A DNA stretch of 64,000 nt from Goodfellowiella coeruleoviolacea (GCF_024171785.1 NZ_JAMTCK010000026.1:1-64000); one strand, 5' to 3'; shown: positions 29,001 to 39,534, counted from the stretch's first letter. Numbers and translations are program-made. The notes: generated by a model not told the origin, from the letters alone.

Positions 29001-32000
29001 TGCAAGTCGTTCGCGGCGTCGGCGGACGGCACCGGCTGGTCCGAGGGCGTGGGCATGCTGCTGGTGGAGCGGTTGTCCGACGCGCGGCGCAACGGACACC
29101 CCATCCTGGCGGTGGTGCGCGGCAGCGCGGTGAACCAGGACGGTGCGTCCAACGGGTTGACCGCGCCCAACGGGCCGGCGCAGCAGCGGGTGATCCGGGC
29201 CGCGCTGGCCAACGCCGGGCTGCGTCCGTCCGATGTGGACGCCGTGGAGGCGCACGGGACCGGCACCGCGCTGGGGGATCCGATCGAGGCGCAGGCGCTG
29301 CTGGCCACCTACGGCAAGGACCGGGCCGCGGACCGTCCACTGTGGTTGGGGTCGTTGAAGTCCAACATCGGACACACCCAGGCCGCCGCTGGTGTCGCCG
29401 GGGTGATCAAGATGGTGCTGGCCATGCGGCACGGGGTGCTGCCCAGGACCCTGCACGTGGACCAGCCCTCGCCGCACGTGGACTGGGAGTCCGGCGCGGT
29501 GTCGCTGCTCACCGACCCGCAGCCGTGGCCGGAGACCGGCCGGCCGCGGCGCGCCGGTGTGTCGTCGTTCGGGGTGAGCGGCACCAACGCGCACGTCATC
29601 CTCGAACAGGTGGCGACCGCGGCGGCCACCGAGCCGGGGCTGCCCGCCGCAGCGCTGCCCGTGCTGCCCTGGGTGCTCAGCGGCAAGACCGAGACCGCGC
29701 TGCGGCAGCAGGCGGACCGGCTGCGCGCTCTGGTCGCCGACGACCCCACCCTCGACCCGGCCGACATCGGGCTGTCCCTGGCGACCACCCGCACCGTCTT
29801 CGACCACCGGGCGGTGCTGGTCGGCGCGGACCGCGACGCGCTGCTCGCCGCGCTGTCCGCACTGGCCGCCGACCAACCCGACCCGGCCGTGGTGCGGGGC
29901 GTGCCAACCCCGGGCGGCCGGCCGGTGCTGGTCTTCCCGGGGCAGGGGTCCCAGTGGACCGGGATGGCCGTGGAACTGCTGGACAGCAACCCGGTGTTCG
30001 CCGAGCGGATGGCCGAGTGCGCCGCGGCCCTGTCGTCCTTTGTGGACTGGTCGGCCATTGACGTGGTGCGGGGTGCGCCGGGTGCGCCGGGGTTGGACCG
30101 GGTGGATGTGGTGCAGCCGGTGTTGTTCGCGGTGATGGTGTCGTTGGCGGAGGTGTGGCGCTCGTGTGGGGTGGAGCCGGCGGCGGTGGTGGGGCATTCC
30201 CAGGGTGAGATCGCGGCGGCGTGTGTGGCAGGGGCGTTGTCGTTGGAGGACGCGGCGCGGGTGGTGGCGTTGCGCAGTGTGGAGTTGGGTGCGTTGGCTG
30301 GTCGCGGTGGCATGGTGTCGGTGGCGTTGCCGGTGGACGAGGTGCGGGAGCGGCTGGAGTCCTGGGGTGAGCGGCTGTCCGTGGCCGCCGTCAACGGGCC
30401 GTCGTCGGTGGTCGTGTCCGGTGACACCGAGGCGGTCACCGAGTTCCTGGCCGGGCTCACCGCCGAGGGGGTCCGGGCGCGACAGGTACCGGTGGACTAC
30501 GCCTCGCACTCCGCGCACGTCGACCAGATCAGCGACCGGCTGCGCACCGTGCTGGCCCCGATCAGCCCGCGGACCAGTGACATCCCGTTCTACTCGACCG
30601 TCACCGGGCAACCGCTGGACACCGCCGCGCTGGACGCCGAGTACTGGGTGCGCAACCTGCGGCAGACCGTCGAGTTCCAGCGGGCCACCGAAACCCTGCT
30701 GACGCAGGGGCACGGCGTCTTCGTCGAGTGCAGCCCCCACCCGGTGCTCACCGTGGGCATCGAGGAGACCGTCGAACGGTCCGGCCGGCCCGGTGCCGTC
30801 ATCGGCACGCTGCGGCGCGACGACGCCGGACCGCGCCGGCTGCTCACCTCGCTGGCCGAGGCGTTCACCCGGGGTGTGCGGGTGGACTGGGCCCAGGTGT
30901 TCGCCGGGTCCGGCGCCCGCCGCGTCGACCTGCCCACCTACGCCTTCCAGCGGGAGCGGTACTGGCTGGAGGCGCCGCCCGCGGCGGGTGACGTCACCTC
31001 GGTCGGCATGGACGCCGCCGACCACCCGCTGCTGGGCGCGGCCGTGCACCTGCCGGAGTCGAACGGGGTCCTGTTCTCCGGGCTGCTCTCCGTGCGGACC
31101 CACCCGTGGCTGGCCGACCACGCGGTCCTGGGCACCGTGCTGGTGCCCGGCACCGCCCTGCTCGAACTGGCGCTGCGCGCCGGCGAGCAGGTGGGCTGCC
31201 CCGTGGTCGAGGAACTGACCCTGGCGGCCCCGCTGGTGCTGGCCGAACCCGCCGGGGTTCGGCTCCAGGTCGTGGTGGGCGCGCCCGACGAGAGCGGTCG
31301 CCGCCCGCTGTCGGTGCACTCCCGGCGCGCCGACGCCGGGTGGGACCAGCCCTGGACCCGCAACGCGGCCGGCACCCTGACGGCCGAGACCAGCACCCGG
31401 CCCGGTGAGCTGGTGGAGTGGCCACCGGCTGGGGCCGAGGAGATCCCGCTGGCCGGCGGCTACGACCAGCTCGCCCAGTTGGGCTTCGGCTACGGACCGG
31501 CCTTCCAGGGGCTGCGCGCGGCCTGGCGGCGCGGCGCGGACGTGTTCGCCGAGGTGGACCTGCCGGCCGAGGCCGGCGCGACCGCCGAGGGCTTCGGCCT
31601 GCACCCCGCCCTGCTCGACGCGGCGCTGCACGCCGGAATGCTGGCCGCCGGCCCGGACAGCGCGGACGCCACCCGGTTGCCGTTCGCGTGGACCGACGTG
31701 GCGCTGCACGCCGTGGGCGCCACGACCCTGCGGGTGCGGATCAGCCCGGCCGGATCGGCCGGGGTGGCGCTCACCATCGCCGACGCCACCGGCACCCCGG
31801 TGGCCTCGGTCGGTTCCCTGGTGTCCCGACCGGTCTCGGCGCAGGCGCTCAGCACCGGCACCGGCGGGGTGCGGGACTCCCTGCACCGGGTGCACTGGAC
31901 GGTCGTGCCCACCAGCCCCGCCGCTGGTGCCGAATGCGCCGTGCTCGGTGACGACACCTGGCTGACCGCCGCGCTGAAGACCGGCGGCGCGCGGGTCGAG

Positions 32001-34445
32001 TCGGTCATCGACCTCGCTGACCTGGCCCGCGCCGGCGCGGACGGCCCCCGGGTCGTGTTCACCGCGCTGGCCGGGGCACCGGGCGCGGTGCCCGACACCA
32101 CGCACGAGGTGGCCGCGCGGGCGCTCGCCCTGGCCCAGGCGTGGGTCGCGGACGGCGGGCCGCGCGGCGCCCGCCTGGTCGTGGTGACCAGGGGCGCGGT
32201 CGCGACCCGCACCGGCGAGGACGTCGCCGACCTGGCCGGCGCGTCCGCGTGGGGGCTGCTGCGGGCCGCCCAGTCCGAACACCCCGACCGGATCGTCCTG
32301 GTCGACGTGGACGAGCAGGAGGAGTCCTCGGCCCTGCTGGCCGGGGTGGTCGACAGCGGCGAGCCGCAACTGGCCCTGCGGGCCGGCCGCGCCCTGGCCC
32401 CCCGACTGGCTCGCGCCGAGGTCCCGGCCGACCTGCCGGCGGGCGAGTTCGACCCGGCCGGCACGGTGCTGGTCACCGGCGGCACCGGGCTGCTGGGCAG
32501 CCTGGTCGCCCGGCACGTCGTGGCGCACGGCGCCGGCCACGTGGTGCTGACCAGCCGCAGCGGCCAGCACGCCGAGGGCGTCGCCGAACTGGTCGCCGAA
32601 CTGACCGGGGCCGGCGCCCGGGTGAGCGTGGCCGCCTGCGACGTGGCCGACCGCGCCGCACTGGCCGAACTGCTGGCCGGGCTGCCCGAGGAGTACCCGC
32701 TGCGGAGCGTGGTGCACGCGGCCGGTGTCCTGGACGACGGCGTGCTGGAGGCGCTGACGCCGCAGCGGGTCGACGCGGTGCTGCGGCCCAAGGTGGACGC
32801 CGCGTGGCACCTGCACGAGTTGACCCGGGACCTCGATGTCCGCGACTTCGTGCTGTTCTCCTCGGCCACCGGCACGCTCGGCAGCGCGGGCCAGGCTAAC
32901 TACGCGGCGGCCAACGCCTTCCTGGACGCGCTGGCCCACCACCGCAGGGCCGAGGGCCTGCCCGCCCAGTCCCTGGCGTGGGGCCTGTGGGAGCAGGACA
33001 GTGCCATGACCGGGCAGCTGGGCGAGGCGGGCCGGCAGCGGATGAGCCGGGCCGGGTTCCGGCCGCTGGCGTCCACCGAGGGCATGGCGCTGTTCAGCAT
33101 GGCCGGTGCCGTCGACGAGGCGGTGCTGGTGCCGATGCACGTCGACGCCGCGGCCCTGCGGGGGCAGCTGGGCGCTGGCGCGGTGCCGCCGATGCTGCGC
33201 GGCCTGGTCCGGTCGGCCCGCCGCCAGGCCACCAACGCGACCAGGCCCGACCAGGACCCGTCCTCGTTGCGGCAGCGCCTGGCCGGTCTGTCCCCGGCCG
33301 ACCAGGCCCAGGCACTGCGCGAGGTGGTGCGGGCCAACGTGGCCGCGGTGCTCGGCTTCGCCGACGCGGACGCGGTGCCGGCCGGAGCTGGCTTCCCCGA
33401 GCTGGGCTTTGACTCGCTCACCGCGGTGGAACTGCGCAACCGGCTGATCTCCGTGACCGGCCTGCGGCTGCCGGCCACCCTGGTGTTCGACTACCCGACC
33501 ACCGAGGCCCTGGTCGCGCACCTGCTGGCCGAACTCGCGCCGGAGCGGACCGTCGCGGAGAACCAGGCGTCCACCGACCCGGCGGACCAGGCCGCGACCG
33601 AGGCCGCGGGCGGCAGCATCCTGGCCCTGTACCGGCAGGCGCTCAACGACGGCAAGATCACCGAGGGCGTGGAGTTCATCAAGAGCGCCTCGCGGCTGCG
33701 CCCGTCGTTCGAGTCGGTGGCGGAACTGGCCAGCCTGCCCGACACCGTCACGCTCAGCCGGGGGACCAGCAACCCGAACCTGATCTGCTTCGCCGCACCG
33801 GTCGCCATCACCGGCGCCCAGCAGTACGCGCGGTTCGCGGCGGGCTTCCGGGGTGAGCGCGAGGTCTCGATGGTCCCGGCACCGGGCTTCCAACCGGGTG
33901 AGCTGTTGCCGGCGTCGGTGGCGGCGACCGTCGAACTCCAGGCGGAGCTGGTGTGGAACTGCGCGGGCGGCACCCCGTTCGTCCTGTTGGGACACTCTTC
34001 CGGCGGGTGGCTGGCGCACTCGGTCGCCACGTACCTGGAGAACATGGGCGCACCCCCGGTCGGCATCGTGCTGATGGACACCTACGTGCCGCAGAGCCAG
34101 CAGATCGACCGGTACAAGAACACCTTCGTGCGCAGTTCCGAGGAACGGGAGGACGTGGTCGGCGGGATCGACGACCGCAAGCTGACCGCGATGGGCTGCT
34201 ACTTCCGGATCTTCGCGGACTGGCTGCCGGAGCGGACCGGGGTGCCGACGCTGTTCGTCCGGGCATCGGACTCGCTGGGCAGCGTGGGCGGTGACACCGA
34301 CAAGGACGCGGGCGGAACCTGGCGGCCCACCTGGGAACTGGACCACAGCGCCGTGGACGTGCCGGGCAACCACTGGTCGATGATGGAAGAGCACGCCGGC
34401 TCGACCGCCGCGGCCGTCCAGGACTGGATCCGACGGGAACTCTAA
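23001..34445 (+). CDS. Type I modular PKS, two modules plus thioesterase (chain release)
   Basis: This is the last enzyme of the left assembly line, 3814 residues. Module one has KS Cys213, a malonyl AT (GHSVG near 654, HAFH near 754), DH with an intact motif at His959, a B-type KR from about 1409 and ACP near 1725. Module two has a KS from about 1784, a methylmalonyl AT (GHSQG near 2398, YASH near 2500), DH His2707, a B-type KR from about 3154 and ACP Ser3472. The C-terminal 280 residues are a type I thioesterase with GHSSG (Ser3666), Asp near 3693 and His3791, expected to release the chain as a lactone or acid. No ER is present. The second KS has a shortened segment after its GWD motif. AAGGAGC precedes the ATG at 23001. 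The first AT carries an unusual short insertion near 24783. Confidence 0.96.
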   Translation: MANEDKLRDYLKRVTADLQQTRQRLGAAQSRLREVEAEAREPIAIVGMSCRYPGGVSTPEQLWDLVANGRDGISEFPDNRGWDLEKLYDPDPDTLGTYYVRESGFLHDADHFDPAFFGISPRDALAMDPQQRLLLETSWEAFESAGVDPAALAGSQVGVFAGVMYNDYAARLQPVPEGFEGFLGNGSAGSIASGRVAYTFGFEGPAVTIDTACSSSLVALHLAIQALRRGECTMALAGGVTVMSTPTAFIEFSRARGLARDGRCKSFAAAADGTSWGEGAGMLLVERLSDAQRNGHPILAVVRGTAVNQDGASNGLTAPNGPSQQRVIRAALAAAGLTPSDVDAVEAHGTGTTLGDPIEAQALLATYGRDRPADRPLWLGSLKSNIGHTQAAAGVGGVIKMVLAMRHGVLPKTLHVDQPNPFVDWSAGAVELLTEARDWPETGQPRRAGVSSFGVSGTNTHVILEQPPAEESTVENEHGVLPAVPLVLSAKTADALRGQADRLREHLIARPDLAPIDLGFSTATTRRAHEHRAVVVGADREELLSGLAAVAEQRDAAAVVRDTSGSGRLAFVFTGQGGQRVGMGRELYAAFPVYGDCNFDEVCAEFEPGLADVVFGAAPGVDETRWTQPALFAVEVALTRLLASWGVRPDVVMGHSVGEITAAHVAGVLSLSDAARLVRARAGLMGALPAGGAMLAVAASEAEVGEAGLPGGVDIAAVNGPESVVLSGPEAEIGELEQLWRGRGRSVKRLRTSHAFHSSLMDPMLADFRAALAGVRFAEPEIGIVSNLTGELAGEGLVSDPEYWVRHVRGTVRFADGITTLHDQGVATVLEVGPDAVLTAMVSESVPDELAAVPVLRRDRPEVQSLVAAVGRLHARGATVDWAGLFAGTGARRVDLPTYAFQRERYWLDAVPSTGDASAIGLGSVDHPLLGAAVTLAEGDGLLFTGVLSLRSHPWLADHAVLGTVLLPGTAMLELAVRAGEQVGCGRVEELTLEAPLVLPERDGVQVQLVVGMADGAGRRAVSLHSRRAGAAFDEPWVRHAAGTVVAGGPAEVFDLAVWPPAGAEEVPVAGLYERTAEAGFFYGPTFQGLRAAWRRGDEVFAEVALPVEHAAEAEKFGVHPALLDSALHAAGLLGAAPDAMPQQGNLPFAWTGVSLYAAGAASLRVRLVSAGQDSISLALADSAGRPVAAIDSLVSRPIAQEQLTAGQDNHRNAFFGLDWVSVPAVTGAVEPTDWAVLGPAGVTLGDPGRELARHVDLASLLATGEQVPDVVFAPLLAGSADRTEITARVRAATTEALELVRQWLADERLTDSRLVVVTTGAVATRADGDVPDLAAAAVWGMLRTAQSEHPGRFVLLDVDESEVPTRVLAAAVASGEAQLALRSGELLMSRLVRPTSVERAAPRFDPDGTVLITGGTGTLGRLTARHLVERGARRLLLTSRRGADSPGVAELVAELTALDAEVSVVACDAADRAALATVLAAVPADHPLTAVVHAAGALDDGVLESLTPERFDAVLRPKVDAAWHLHELTRDLDLAAFVLFSSAAGIMGGAGQANYAAANAFLDALAQHRRATGLPATSLAWGVWAQASGMAGELSDADLRRMSRGGMVPLTTQRGFELFDLALAADRAVLVLTQLDMAVLSAQAAAGALPWLLRGLVRVPVRRAGSGDVGEVAALLRRLAGVTEEEQRRVLADVVRTHVAAVLGHGSPDLVEMDRAFKELGFDSLTAVELRNRLGGVTGLRLPATLIFDYPSPAALVEHFLAEIGGQDGPAGPVPSAAVAADEPIAIVGMSCRYPGGVSTPEQLWQLLASGGDGISAFPTNRGWDQLLAGVEDSYQPEGGFLYDADRFDPEFFGISPREAMAIDPQHRLLLETSWEAFERAGIEPASVRGSRIGVFAGLMYQDYVSRLPSVPDELAGYLGNGNAGSVASGRVAYTFGLEGPAVTIDTACSSSLVALHLAAQSLRAGECTMALVGGVTVMFTPTAFIEFSRQGGLSSNGRCKSFAASADGTGWSEGVGMLLVERLSDARRNGHPILAVVRGSAVNQDGASNGLTAPNGPAQQRVIRAALANAGLRPSDVDAVEAHGTGTALGDPIEAQALLATYGKDRAADRPLWLGSLKSNIGHTQAAAGVAGVIKMVLAMRHGVLPRTLHVDQPSPHVDWESGAVSLLTDPQPWPETGRPRRAGVSSFGVSGTNAHVILEQVATAAATEPGLPAAALPVLPWVLSGKTETALRQQADRLRALVADDPTLDPADIGLSLATTRTVFDHRAVLVGADRDALLAALSALAADQPDPAVVRGVPTPGGRPVLVFPGQGSQWTGMAVELLDSNPVFAERMAECAAALSSFVDWSAIDVVRGAPGAPGLDRVDVVQPVLFAVMVSLAEVWRSCGVEPAAVVGHSQGEIAAACVAGALSLEDAARVVALRSVELGALAGRGGMVSVALPVDEVRERLESWGERLSVAAVNGPSSVVVSGDTEAVTEFLAGLTAEGVRARQVPVDYASHSAHVDQISDRLRTVLAPISPRTSDIPFYSTVTGQPLDTAALDAEYWVRNLRQTVEFQRATETLLTQGHGVFVECSPHPVLTVGIEETVERSGRPGAVIGTLRRDDAGPRRLLTSLAEAFTRGVRVDWAQVFAGSGARRVDLPTYAFQRERYWLEAPPAAGDVTSVGMDAADHPLLGAAVHLPESNGVLFSGLLSVRTHPWLADHAVLGTVLVPGTALLELALRAGEQVGCPVVEELTLAAPLVLAEPAGVRLQVVVGAPDESGRRPLSVHSRRADAGWDQPWTRNAAGTLTAETSTRPGELVEWPPAGAEEIPLAGGYDQLAQLGFGYGPAFQGLRAAWRRGADVFAEVDLPAEAGATAEGFGLHPALLDAALHAGMLAAGPDSADATRLPFAWTDVALHAVGATTLRVRISPAGSAGVALTIADATGTPVASVGSLVSRPVSAQALSTGTGGVRDSLHRVHWTVVPTSPAAGAECAVLGDDTWLTAALKTGGARVESVIDLADLARAGADGPRVVFTALAGAPGAVPDTTHEVAARALALAQAWVADGGPRGARLVVVTRGAVATRTGEDVADLAGASAWGLLRAAQSEHPDRIVLVDVDEQEESSALLAGVVDSGEPQLALRAGRALAPRLARAEVPADLPAGEFDPAGTVLVTGGTGLLGSLVARHVVAHGAGHVVLTSRSGQHAEGVAELVAELTGAGARVSVAACDVADRAALAELLAGLPEEYPLRSVVHAAGVLDDGVLEALTPQRVDAVLRPKVDAAWHLHELTRDLDVRDFVLFSSATGTLGSAGQANYAAANAFLDALAHHRRAEGLPAQSLAWGLWEQDSAMTGQLGEAGRQRMSRAGFRPLASTEGMALFSMAGAVDEAVLVPMHVDAAALRGQLGAGAVPPMLRGLVRSARRQATNATRPDQDPSSLRQRLAGLSPADQAQALREVVRANVAAVLGFADADAVPAGAGFPELGFDSLTAVELRNRLISVTGLRLPATLVFDYPTTEALVAHLLAELAPERTVAENQASTDPADQAATEAAGGSILALYRQALNDGKITEGVEFIKSASRLRPSFESVAELASLPDTVTLSRGTSNPNLICFAAPVAITGAQQYARFAAGFRGEREVSMVPAPGFQPGELLPASVAATVELQAELVWNCAGGTPFVLLGHSSGGWLAHSVATYLENMGAPPVGIVLMDTYVPQSQQIDRYKNTFVRSSEEREDVVGGIDDRKLTAMGCYFRIFADWLPERTGVPTLFVRASDSLGSVGGDTDKDAGGTWRPTWELDHSAVDVPGNHWSMMEEHAGSTAAAVQDWIRREL
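24600..25730 (+). repeat. Second copy of the malonyl-AT tract
   Basis: This is the partner of 19000-20128, within the first AT of the TE-bearing PKS. It differs by scattered bases and by one extra codon at 24783-24794, where the tyrosine-AQA-phenylalanine of the paralogue becomes tyrosine-GDCN-phenylalanine. Confidence 0.8.
29244..30397 (+). repeat. Second copy of the KS-AT tract at 8277-9430
   Basis: This is the partner copy, in the last module of the TE-bearing PKS. Identity begins inside the conserved segment around the [12 protein letters not shown] motif of KS and ends just after the AAVNG motif of AT. The flanking sequence differs between the two genes, so the boundaries are fairly sharp. 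Confidence 0.85.
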
Positions 34446-34560
34446 CCACGCGACCCACCGCGGGTGGCCGGTCCGGCACCGGTCGAGGTCCGGCCGCCCG
34501 CGTCCCCGTCACAGGCGGAACAGAACCAGCAACCGGACCGGAGAACTCGGAGTGTCAGGG

Positions 34561-34620
34561 ATGTCAGAGCAGGTGCCACCGCGGGTGGGCCCGTTGTCGC
34601 AGTCGCACAGGGGGGCGTGA
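34561..34620 (+). other. 19-codon leader ORF ahead of the first P450, relic of a duplicated 5' end
   Basis: An ATG at 34561 has GGAG eight bases upstream. It opens a 19-codon frame (MSEQVPPRVGPLSQSHRGA) that stops at 34618-34620, three bases before the GTG of the P450 and in the same frame. Its first codons and the bases before it match the start of the second P450 (36221-36262; MSEQVLPQVDP). The duplicated gene thus seems to have kept its old start site but now uses a new one, with AGGGGGG inside the leader. Whether the leader is translated or coupled to the P450 is not known. Confidence 0.6.
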
Positions 34621-34623
34621 ACC

Positions 34624-35847
34624 GTGACCGACCAACTGGCACCCACCCGCGTCGCCGCGGGCCAGCCGCCCTCGGTCCGCGACGGTCTCGGCGAGCAGCT
34701 GGCCTGGCTGCGGCGGATGCGCGCGGAGCACCCGGTGCACCGCGACGAGTTCGGCCACTACCACGTCTTCGGCTACGACGACGTGCAGCGCGTGACCAAG
34801 GACCCGGGCGTCTTCTCCAGCAACCCCGCCCGGGTGCTGCCCGAGGGCGTGCCGAACATGACCGAGGGCATGATGCTGGTCGCCGACCCGCCCAAGCACA
34901 GCAAGCTGCGCCGGCTGGCCGCGCAGGCGTTCACCCCCAAGAAGATGCGCGACCTGGCGCCGAGGGTCACCCAGATCGCCAACGACCTCATCGACCGGGC
35001 GCCCGGCGACGAGTTCGACTTCGTCGAGCACTTCTCGCTGCTGCTGCCGGCCACGGTCATCTCCGAACTGTTCGGCATCCCCGCCGAGGACGTCGAACTG
35101 TTCCGGCGGGTGGTCGAGCAGATCATGGCGATCGACCCGCCCAACCTCACCGACGAGGCGGCCGTGCGGGGCTCGGCCGAGACCGCGCTCGGCGGGCCGT
35201 TCATGGAACTCATGGGCTACCTGCTGCAGCTGTGCGCGGTGCGCCGGATCGACCCGCGCCCCGGGCTGATCTCCGACCTGCTCCAGGCGGAGTTGGACGG
35301 GCAGCGGCTGACCGACCAGGAGGTGGCCAGCCTGGCCGTGCAGATCCTGCAGGCCGGCCACCTGACCACCTCGGCCGTGCTCAGCCACAGCATCCTGCTG
35401 CTGGACGAGCATCCCGAGGCCGCTGCGGAGCTGCGGGCGAACCGGGCGCTGATCCCGGCGGCGGTGGAGGAGGTGCTGCGCTGCCGACCACCGTCCACCC
35501 GGCTCCAGCGCTACACCACCGGTGACACCGAGGTCGCCGGCCACCCGATCCCGGCCAACAGCGTGGTCGTCCCGTGGATGCTCGCCGCCAACCACGACGA
35601 GCGGGTGTTTCCGGAGCCCGACCGGTTCGACATCCACCGCAACCCCAACAAGCACCTGTCGTTCGGTCACGGCATCCACTTCTGCCTGGGCGCGATGCTG
35701 GCCAGGGTGGAGGTGGTGGGCGCGCTCAACACCCTGTTCGACCGGTTCACCCAGCTGCGGGTCGCCCCGGACCAGACCGTCCAGTTCCAGGAGACGCACC
35801 TGCTGTTCGCGCCGGAGCGGGTCGCGATCCAGGTCAGCCGGGCCTGA
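34624..35847 (+). CDS. Cytochrome P450 (tailoring of the left polyketide)
   Basis: This is a soluble bacterial class I P450 of 407 residues. The heme loop FGHGIHFCLG carries Cys354, and the K-helix ExxR is EEVLR. The I-helix motif reads AGHLTT near residue 243, with Leu where most P450s have Asp or Glu before the oxygen-activating Thr. The GTG start at 34624 is chosen because AGGGGGG lies eight bases upstream and the alignment with the next P450 starts here. It lies right after the thioesterase-bearing PKS, so oxidation of the released macrolide or acid is the natural guess. The substrate and position cannot be read from sequence. It is a paralogue of the gene at 36234. Confidence 0.93.
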   Translation: MTDQLAPTRVAAGQPPSVRDGLGEQLAWLRRMRAEHPVHRDEFGHYHVFGYDDVQRVTKDPGVFSSNPARVLPEGVPNMTEGMMLVADPPKHSKLRRLAAQAFTPKKMRDLAPRVTQIANDLIDRAPGDEFDFVEHFSLLLPATVISELFGIPAEDVELFRRVVEQIMAIDPPNLTDEAAVRGSAETALGGPFMELMGYLLQLCAVRRIDPRPGLISDLLQAELDGQRLTDQEVASLAVQILQAGHLTTSAVLSHSILLLDEHPEAAAELRANRALIPAAVEEVLRCRPPSTRLQRYTTGDTEVAGHPIPANSVVVPWMLAANHDERVFPEPDRFDIHRNPNKHLSFGHGIHFCLGAMLARVEVVGALNTLFDRFTQLRVAPDQTVQFQETHLLFAPERVAIQVSRA

Positions 35848-36233
35848 CCCGCGCACGGCGGCGCCGGGATCCGGGCGCACCGCGACGACTGGGGGCAAGC
35901 CACGCTCCGAACCGGTTTCGCCGCGAATGGTGACTTGCCTCGAATGGAAGTCGCAGGGGAGTGGTTTGGAAGCAGCTGTCCCTAGTCTCGCCCCGTATCG
36001 CCGCTCAGGGACCTTGACCGACGGTGCCGCACGAAGGCCAGTCACGCGACGGGGCGAGCACCCGGGCCACACGTTGATCGGGGCGACCCTGGTGCGGCGT
36101 TGCCTCGGCGGGTGGGCGTCTGGCCACCGGACGCGAGTCCGCCGCTGGCGCCGAGGTCGCGATCCCTGGTGCCACCGAACTCCAGGCGGGGCGCCAACCT
36201 CCGCCTGCCCAGAACGAAATCGGAGTGTCAGGC
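35848..36233 (+). other. Spacer between the two paralogous P450s
   Basis: This is 386 bases without a convincing gene. It contains two close CGAATGG copies near 35922 and 35941 and ends in the GGAG-TGTCAGG-ATG block that is also found before the first P450. I see no clear -35/-10 pair and no strong hairpin. It may hold a promoter for the second P450, but nothing in the bases proves that. Confidence 0.4.
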
Positions 36234-37454
36234 ATGTCAGAGCAGGTGCTGCCGCAGGTGGATCCGTCGTTGCTGCCGCCGTCAACCCGGACCGGGCTGA
36301 CCGACATGGTGGCGTGGCTGGGGCGGATGCGGCGGGAACACCCGGTGCACCGGGACATGTTCGGAATCCACCACGTGTTCAGCCACTCGGCGGCGCAGCA
36401 GGTGCTGGCCGACCCCACCACGTTCTCCAGCGACCCCTCGCACGTGATGCCGGCGGCCGCGGCGGAGCTGACCTCGGGCATGCTGGCGGTGATGGACCCG
36501 CCGGGCCACACCAAGGTCCGCAAGATCGCCAGCCAGGCGTTCACCCCCAAGCGGGTCAAGAACCTCAGCGACCGGATCGAGGCCATCGCCGAGGAGCTGC
36601 TGGACCAGATCACCGAGTCGGAGTTCGACTTCGTGGCGCGGTTCTCCCAGCAGCTGCCGCTGATCGTGGTGTCCGAGCTGCTCGGCATCCCGCGCGCGGA
36701 CCTGCCGCTGTTCCTGGGCTGGACCGAGAAGCTGTTGGCCGTGACCGTGCCCAACCCCAACGACGAGGCGGAGCTGGACGCCTCGATCGCCTCGGCGCAG
36801 ATGGGGCCGCTCATCGAGATGCAGGGCTACATGCACCAGTTCTGCGCCGGGGTGCGGGCGCAACCCAACGACGGGTTCCTCAGCGACCTGCTGCAGGCCG
36901 AAGTGGACGGTCAGCGGTTGGGTGACCACGAGGTGGTGAACCTGGCCATCCAGCTGGTTCAGGCCGGGCACATCACCTCGGCGTCGCTGTTGGCCAACTC
37001 GGTGCTGACGCTGTCGGAGTCACCGGAGCTGGCGGCCCGGCTGCGGGCGGACTCCTCGCTGGTGGCCGGGTTCGTGGACGAGGTGCTGCGGACCAAGCCG
37101 CCGGTGCCCCGGCTGCAGCGGTTCACCACGACCGACACGGAACTGGACGGCGTCGCGATCCCGGCCAAGAGCATGGTGTTCGTGTGGCTGCTGTCGGCCA
37201 ACCACGACGAGTCGGTGTTCGCCGACGCGGTGCGGTTCGACCCGGAGCGGGCCGCCAGCAAGGCGCTGACCTTCGGGCACGGCATCCACTACTGCTTTGG
37301 CGCGGCCCTGGCCAAGACCGAGGCGCGGGTGGGGCTGGCCGCGCTGTTCCGGCGGTTCGCCGAGTTCGAGGTGGCGCCCGACGCCCAGATCGAGTTCTAC
37401 GAGGGTGAGATGTTCACGCCCAAGAGCGTGCCGCTGCGCGCCCGCACCGCCTGA
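36234..37454 (+). CDS. Cytochrome P450, paralogue of the upstream P450
   Basis: This P450 has 406 residues. The ATG at 36234 is preferred over the GTG at 36225 because GGAG lies eight bases before the ATG. The heme loop is FGHGIHYCFG with Cys354, and ExxR is DEVLR. The I-helix reads AGHITS, again without the usual acidic residue before Thr. It shares the block W-L-x-R-M-R-x-EHPVHRD near the N-terminus with the preceding P450, so the pair arose by tandem duplication. The likely role is a second oxidation of the same polyketide. The two may instead act on different positions. Confidence 0.93.
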   Translation: MSEQVLPQVDPSLLPPSTRTGLTDMVAWLGRMRREHPVHRDMFGIHHVFSHSAAQQVLADPTTFSSDPSHVMPAAAAELTSGMLAVMDPPGHTKVRKIASQAFTPKRVKNLSDRIEAIAEELLDQITESEFDFVARFSQQLPLIVVSELLGIPRADLPLFLGWTEKLLAVTVPNPNDEAELDASIASAQMGPLIEMQGYMHQFCAGVRAQPNDGFLSDLLQAEVDGQRLGDHEVVNLAIQLVQAGHITSASLLANSVLTLSESPELAARLRADSSLVAGFVDEVLRTKPPVPRLQRFTTTDTELDGVAIPAKSMVFVWLLSANHDESVFADAVRFDPERAASKALTFGHGIHYCFGAALAKTEARVGLAALFRRFAEFEVAPDAQIEFYEGEMFTPKSVPLRARTA

Positions 37455-37604
37455 CCCGTCGGTGACCCCCTCTCCCCAGCAGGACCACCCTGGCGGACCG
37501 CGTCCGGCGGTCCGCTGCTCCACCCATCCACCCCGTGCGAGAACGAATCGGGACCGGTCCCTCGAACTCCACGCACACCACCTGTTGTTCCGAAAGGGCA
37601 CGGC

Positions 37605-38828
37605 ATGACCGAGACCATTGCCACCGAGGTTCCGACGTTCCCGCTGGCGCGGGGCAAATGCCCGTACCACCCGCCGGCCGGCTACGCCCAACTGCGCGAG
37701 CAGAGCCCGGTGGCCGAGGTGCGGTTGATCGACGGCAAGAAGGCGTGGGTGGTCACCGGCTACGCCGAGGCGCGTGCGCTGCTGGCCGACCCGAGGCTGT
37801 CCGCCGACCGCAGCCACCCGGACTTCCCGAACAACGCGAAGATCATGCCGGGCACCGGGCTGCCGCAGCCGGTGCCCGAGGGCGACGCGCTGACGTTCGC
37901 GCAGATGGACGACCCGGAGCACAACGCGCAGCGCCGACTGGTGATCCCCAGCTTCACCGTGGGGCAGGCCAAGCGGTTGCGGCCGAGGTTCCAGCAGTTC
38001 GCCAACGAGCTGATCGACCAGCTGCTCGCCTCGGGTGACTCGGCCGACCTGGTGTCGCAGGTGGCGGTGCCGTTCCCGTCGATGATGATGGCGGAGCTGT
38101 TCGGGGTGCCCGAGCAGGACCGGCCGGAGTACCAGCAGAACGTGCGGTACCTGGCGACCGAGCCGGCCATGCTGGTGCCGACGATCTACTCGTTGAGCAC
38201 GTACTACGCCGGGCTGTTCGAGCGCAAGCGGGAACAGCCAGCGGACGACCTGGCCAGCCACATGGTGGCCAAGAACGCGGAGCGCCCTGGCGAGGTCAGC
38301 TTCCAGCAGATGCTCAACTCCGCCATGCTGATCACGGTGTCCGGCAACGAGTCGACGATCACCATGATCTCGTTGGGCACGTTCGCCGTGCTGGCCGACC
38401 CCGAGCAGGCCGAGGTGATGCGCACCGACCCGGCGGGCGTCGCGTCGACCGCGGTGGAGGAACTGCTGCGCTACATCTCCGCCGGTGACATCATCTCGCG
38501 GCTGGCCACCGAGGACATCGAGATCGGCGGCCAGCTGGTGCGGGCGGGCGAGGGCGTCATCGTGGCCACGCCAGCGGTGAACCGGGACCCGGCCGCCTTC
38601 CCCGAGCCGGACCAGCTGGACCTGCGTCGGGACGCCAAACCGCACGTGACCTTCGGGCACGGCGCGCACCAGTGCGTGGCGCAGAACGTGGCCACCGCCG
38701 CGCTGGAGGTGCTGTTCACCACGTTGTTCACCCGGATCCCGACACTGCGGCTGGCGGTGCCGGCCGAGGAGATCCGGCCCGGCGGCCTGGGGGTCTACCG
38801 CGTGGCGGAACTCCCCGTCACCTGGTAG
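37605..38828 (+). CDS. Cytochrome P450, third of the left cluster
   Basis: This P450 has 407 residues. The I-helix is the normal type (SGNEST), ExxR is EELLR, and the heme loop is FGHGAHQC with Cys357 followed by VAQ rather than the common LGx. An N-terminal motif, KCPYHPPAGYAQLREQSPV, is typical of P450s that act on carrier-bound or macrolide substrates. The ATG at 37605 has AAAGGG just upstream. The 150-base gap after the second P450 suggests they may share a transcript. A hairpin follows the stop codon, so this is probably the last gene of the left cluster. Confidence 0.93.
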   Translation: MTETIATEVPTFPLARGKCPYHPPAGYAQLREQSPVAEVRLIDGKKAWVVTGYAEARALLADPRLSADRSHPDFPNNAKIMPGTGLPQPVPEGDALTFAQMDDPEHNAQRRLVIPSFTVGQAKRLRPRFQQFANELIDQLLASGDSADLVSQVAVPFPSMMMAELFGVPEQDRPEYQQNVRYLATEPAMLVPTIYSLSTYYAGLFERKREQPADDLASHMVAKNAERPGEVSFQQMLNSAMLITVSGNESTITMISLGTFAVLADPEQAEVMRTDPAGVASTAVEELLRYISAGDIISRLATEDIEIGGQLVRAGEGVIVATPAVNRDPAAFPEPDQLDLRRDAKPHVTFGHGAHQCVAQNVATAALEVLFTTLFTRIPTLRLAVPAEEIRPGGLGVYRVAELPVTW

Positions 38829-38872
38829 GCGCCACCCCCAGCAGCACACCCGGGCAGGCGCGCGACCGCACC

Positions 38873-38917
38873 GCCCCGTCTCCCATGCCGCGCAGGGCGG
38901 CCGGTGGGAGGCGGGGC
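38873..38917. terminator. Hairpin between convergent P450 and Lrp/AsnC genes
   Basis: A 13-bp stem (38873-38885 with 38905-38917, one G-T pair) encloses a 19-base loop. It lies between the stop of the + strand P450 and the stop of the - strand regulator, so it could end both transcripts. There is no long T-run, as is usual in high-GC actinomycetes. Confidence 0.6.
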
Positions 38918-38953
38918 GTGCGCACACCGGTCACCGCGGCGCGCGTGGACCTG

Positions 38954-39439
38954 TCAGGCCTCCTCCCTGGCTGGCAGGGGCACGACCACGGACCGTCGGA
39001 CGTGGCTGAAGATCACCGAGGTCCGCACGTGCACGATCTCCCGCCGCTGGGTGAGGCGGTCCAGGACGAAGGCGCTGAGCTGCTCGTTGTCGGCCACGGC
39101 GACGTGCAGCAGGAAGTCGTCGCTGCCGGACATGACGAAGTACGACAGCACTTCCGGCAGGCTCGCCACGAAGGCCTCGAAGGACTCGATCACCGCGCGG
39201 TTCGGCGGGCGCAGCTGCACGTTCACCATCGCCTGGGTGCCGCGGCCGATCTTGCGCAGGTCCACGTCGACGTGCTGGCCGCGCAGGATGCCGCGCTTGG
39301 TCAGCCTGCGGATGCGTTCCAGGCAGGTGGACTGCGCCACGTGCAGGCGGGCGGCCAGTTCCTTGTTCGTCAGCCGGGCGTCCTCCTGCAGGAGCGTCAG
39401 CAACGCCGTGTCAAGTTCGTCCAGCACCGTCGTCAGCAC
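38954..39439 (-). CDS. Lrp/AsnC-family transcriptional regulator
   Basis: The protein has 161 residues from the GTG at 39439. An N-terminal winged helix-turn-helix (LDELDTALLTLLQEDARLTNKELAARL then STCLERIRRL) is followed by an AsnC/RAM ligand-binding domain (VMSGSDDFLLHVAVADNEQL). An upstream ATG at 39496 would add 19 residues of non-domain sequence and run into the shared promoter, so the GTG is preferred. Another GTG at 39427 is also possible. It is divergent from the EamA transporter gene, the classic layout in which such a regulator controls itself and an adjacent exporter in response to an amino acid. A tie to the polyketide clusters is not evident. Confidence 0.88.
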   Translation of the reverse strand: MLTTVLDELDTALLTLLQEDARLTNKELAARLHVAQSTCLERIRRLTKRGILRGQHVDVDLRKIGRGTQAMVNVQLRPPNRAVIESFEAFVASLPEVLSYFVMSGSDDFLLHVAVADNEQLSAFVLDRLTQRREIVHVRTSVIFSHVRRSVVVPLPAREEA

Positions 39440-39453
39440 CCCGTTCCCGTGTG

Positions 39454-39482
39454 AAATTCGCGATTTTCGGTGAGAAGCCGAA
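39454..39482. promoter_or_regulatory. Probable operator between the Lrp/AsnC and EamA genes
   Basis: The 95-base divergent gap holds an AT-rich near-palindrome (39454-39466) directly followed by an inverted repeat TTCGG-7-CCGAA (39466-39482). It lies upstream of both genes, as expected for autoregulation by the Lrp/AsnC protein. Which bases are bound is a guess. Confidence 0.4.
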
Positions 39483-39534
39483 CTTAACACGGACAAATCG
39501 GGGAAGCGCCGCAGCGGTTGCTACGTTGAGCGCC

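Noticed and set aside
28857-34394. Very long minus-strand open frame (1845 codons), and similar long antisense frames across the PKS genes
   Set aside because: These mirror the real genes. In high-GC DNA the antisense frame lacks stops, and the translations are rich in Arg, His, Pro and Gly with no domain likeness.
34446-34500. Possible terminator hairpin just after the thioesterase PKS (CCACC-GCG-GGTGG and nearby CCGG repeats)
   Set aside because: The stem is only five bases and the surrounding CCGG repeats pair in many ways. It is not convincing, and the P450s may be co-transcribed.
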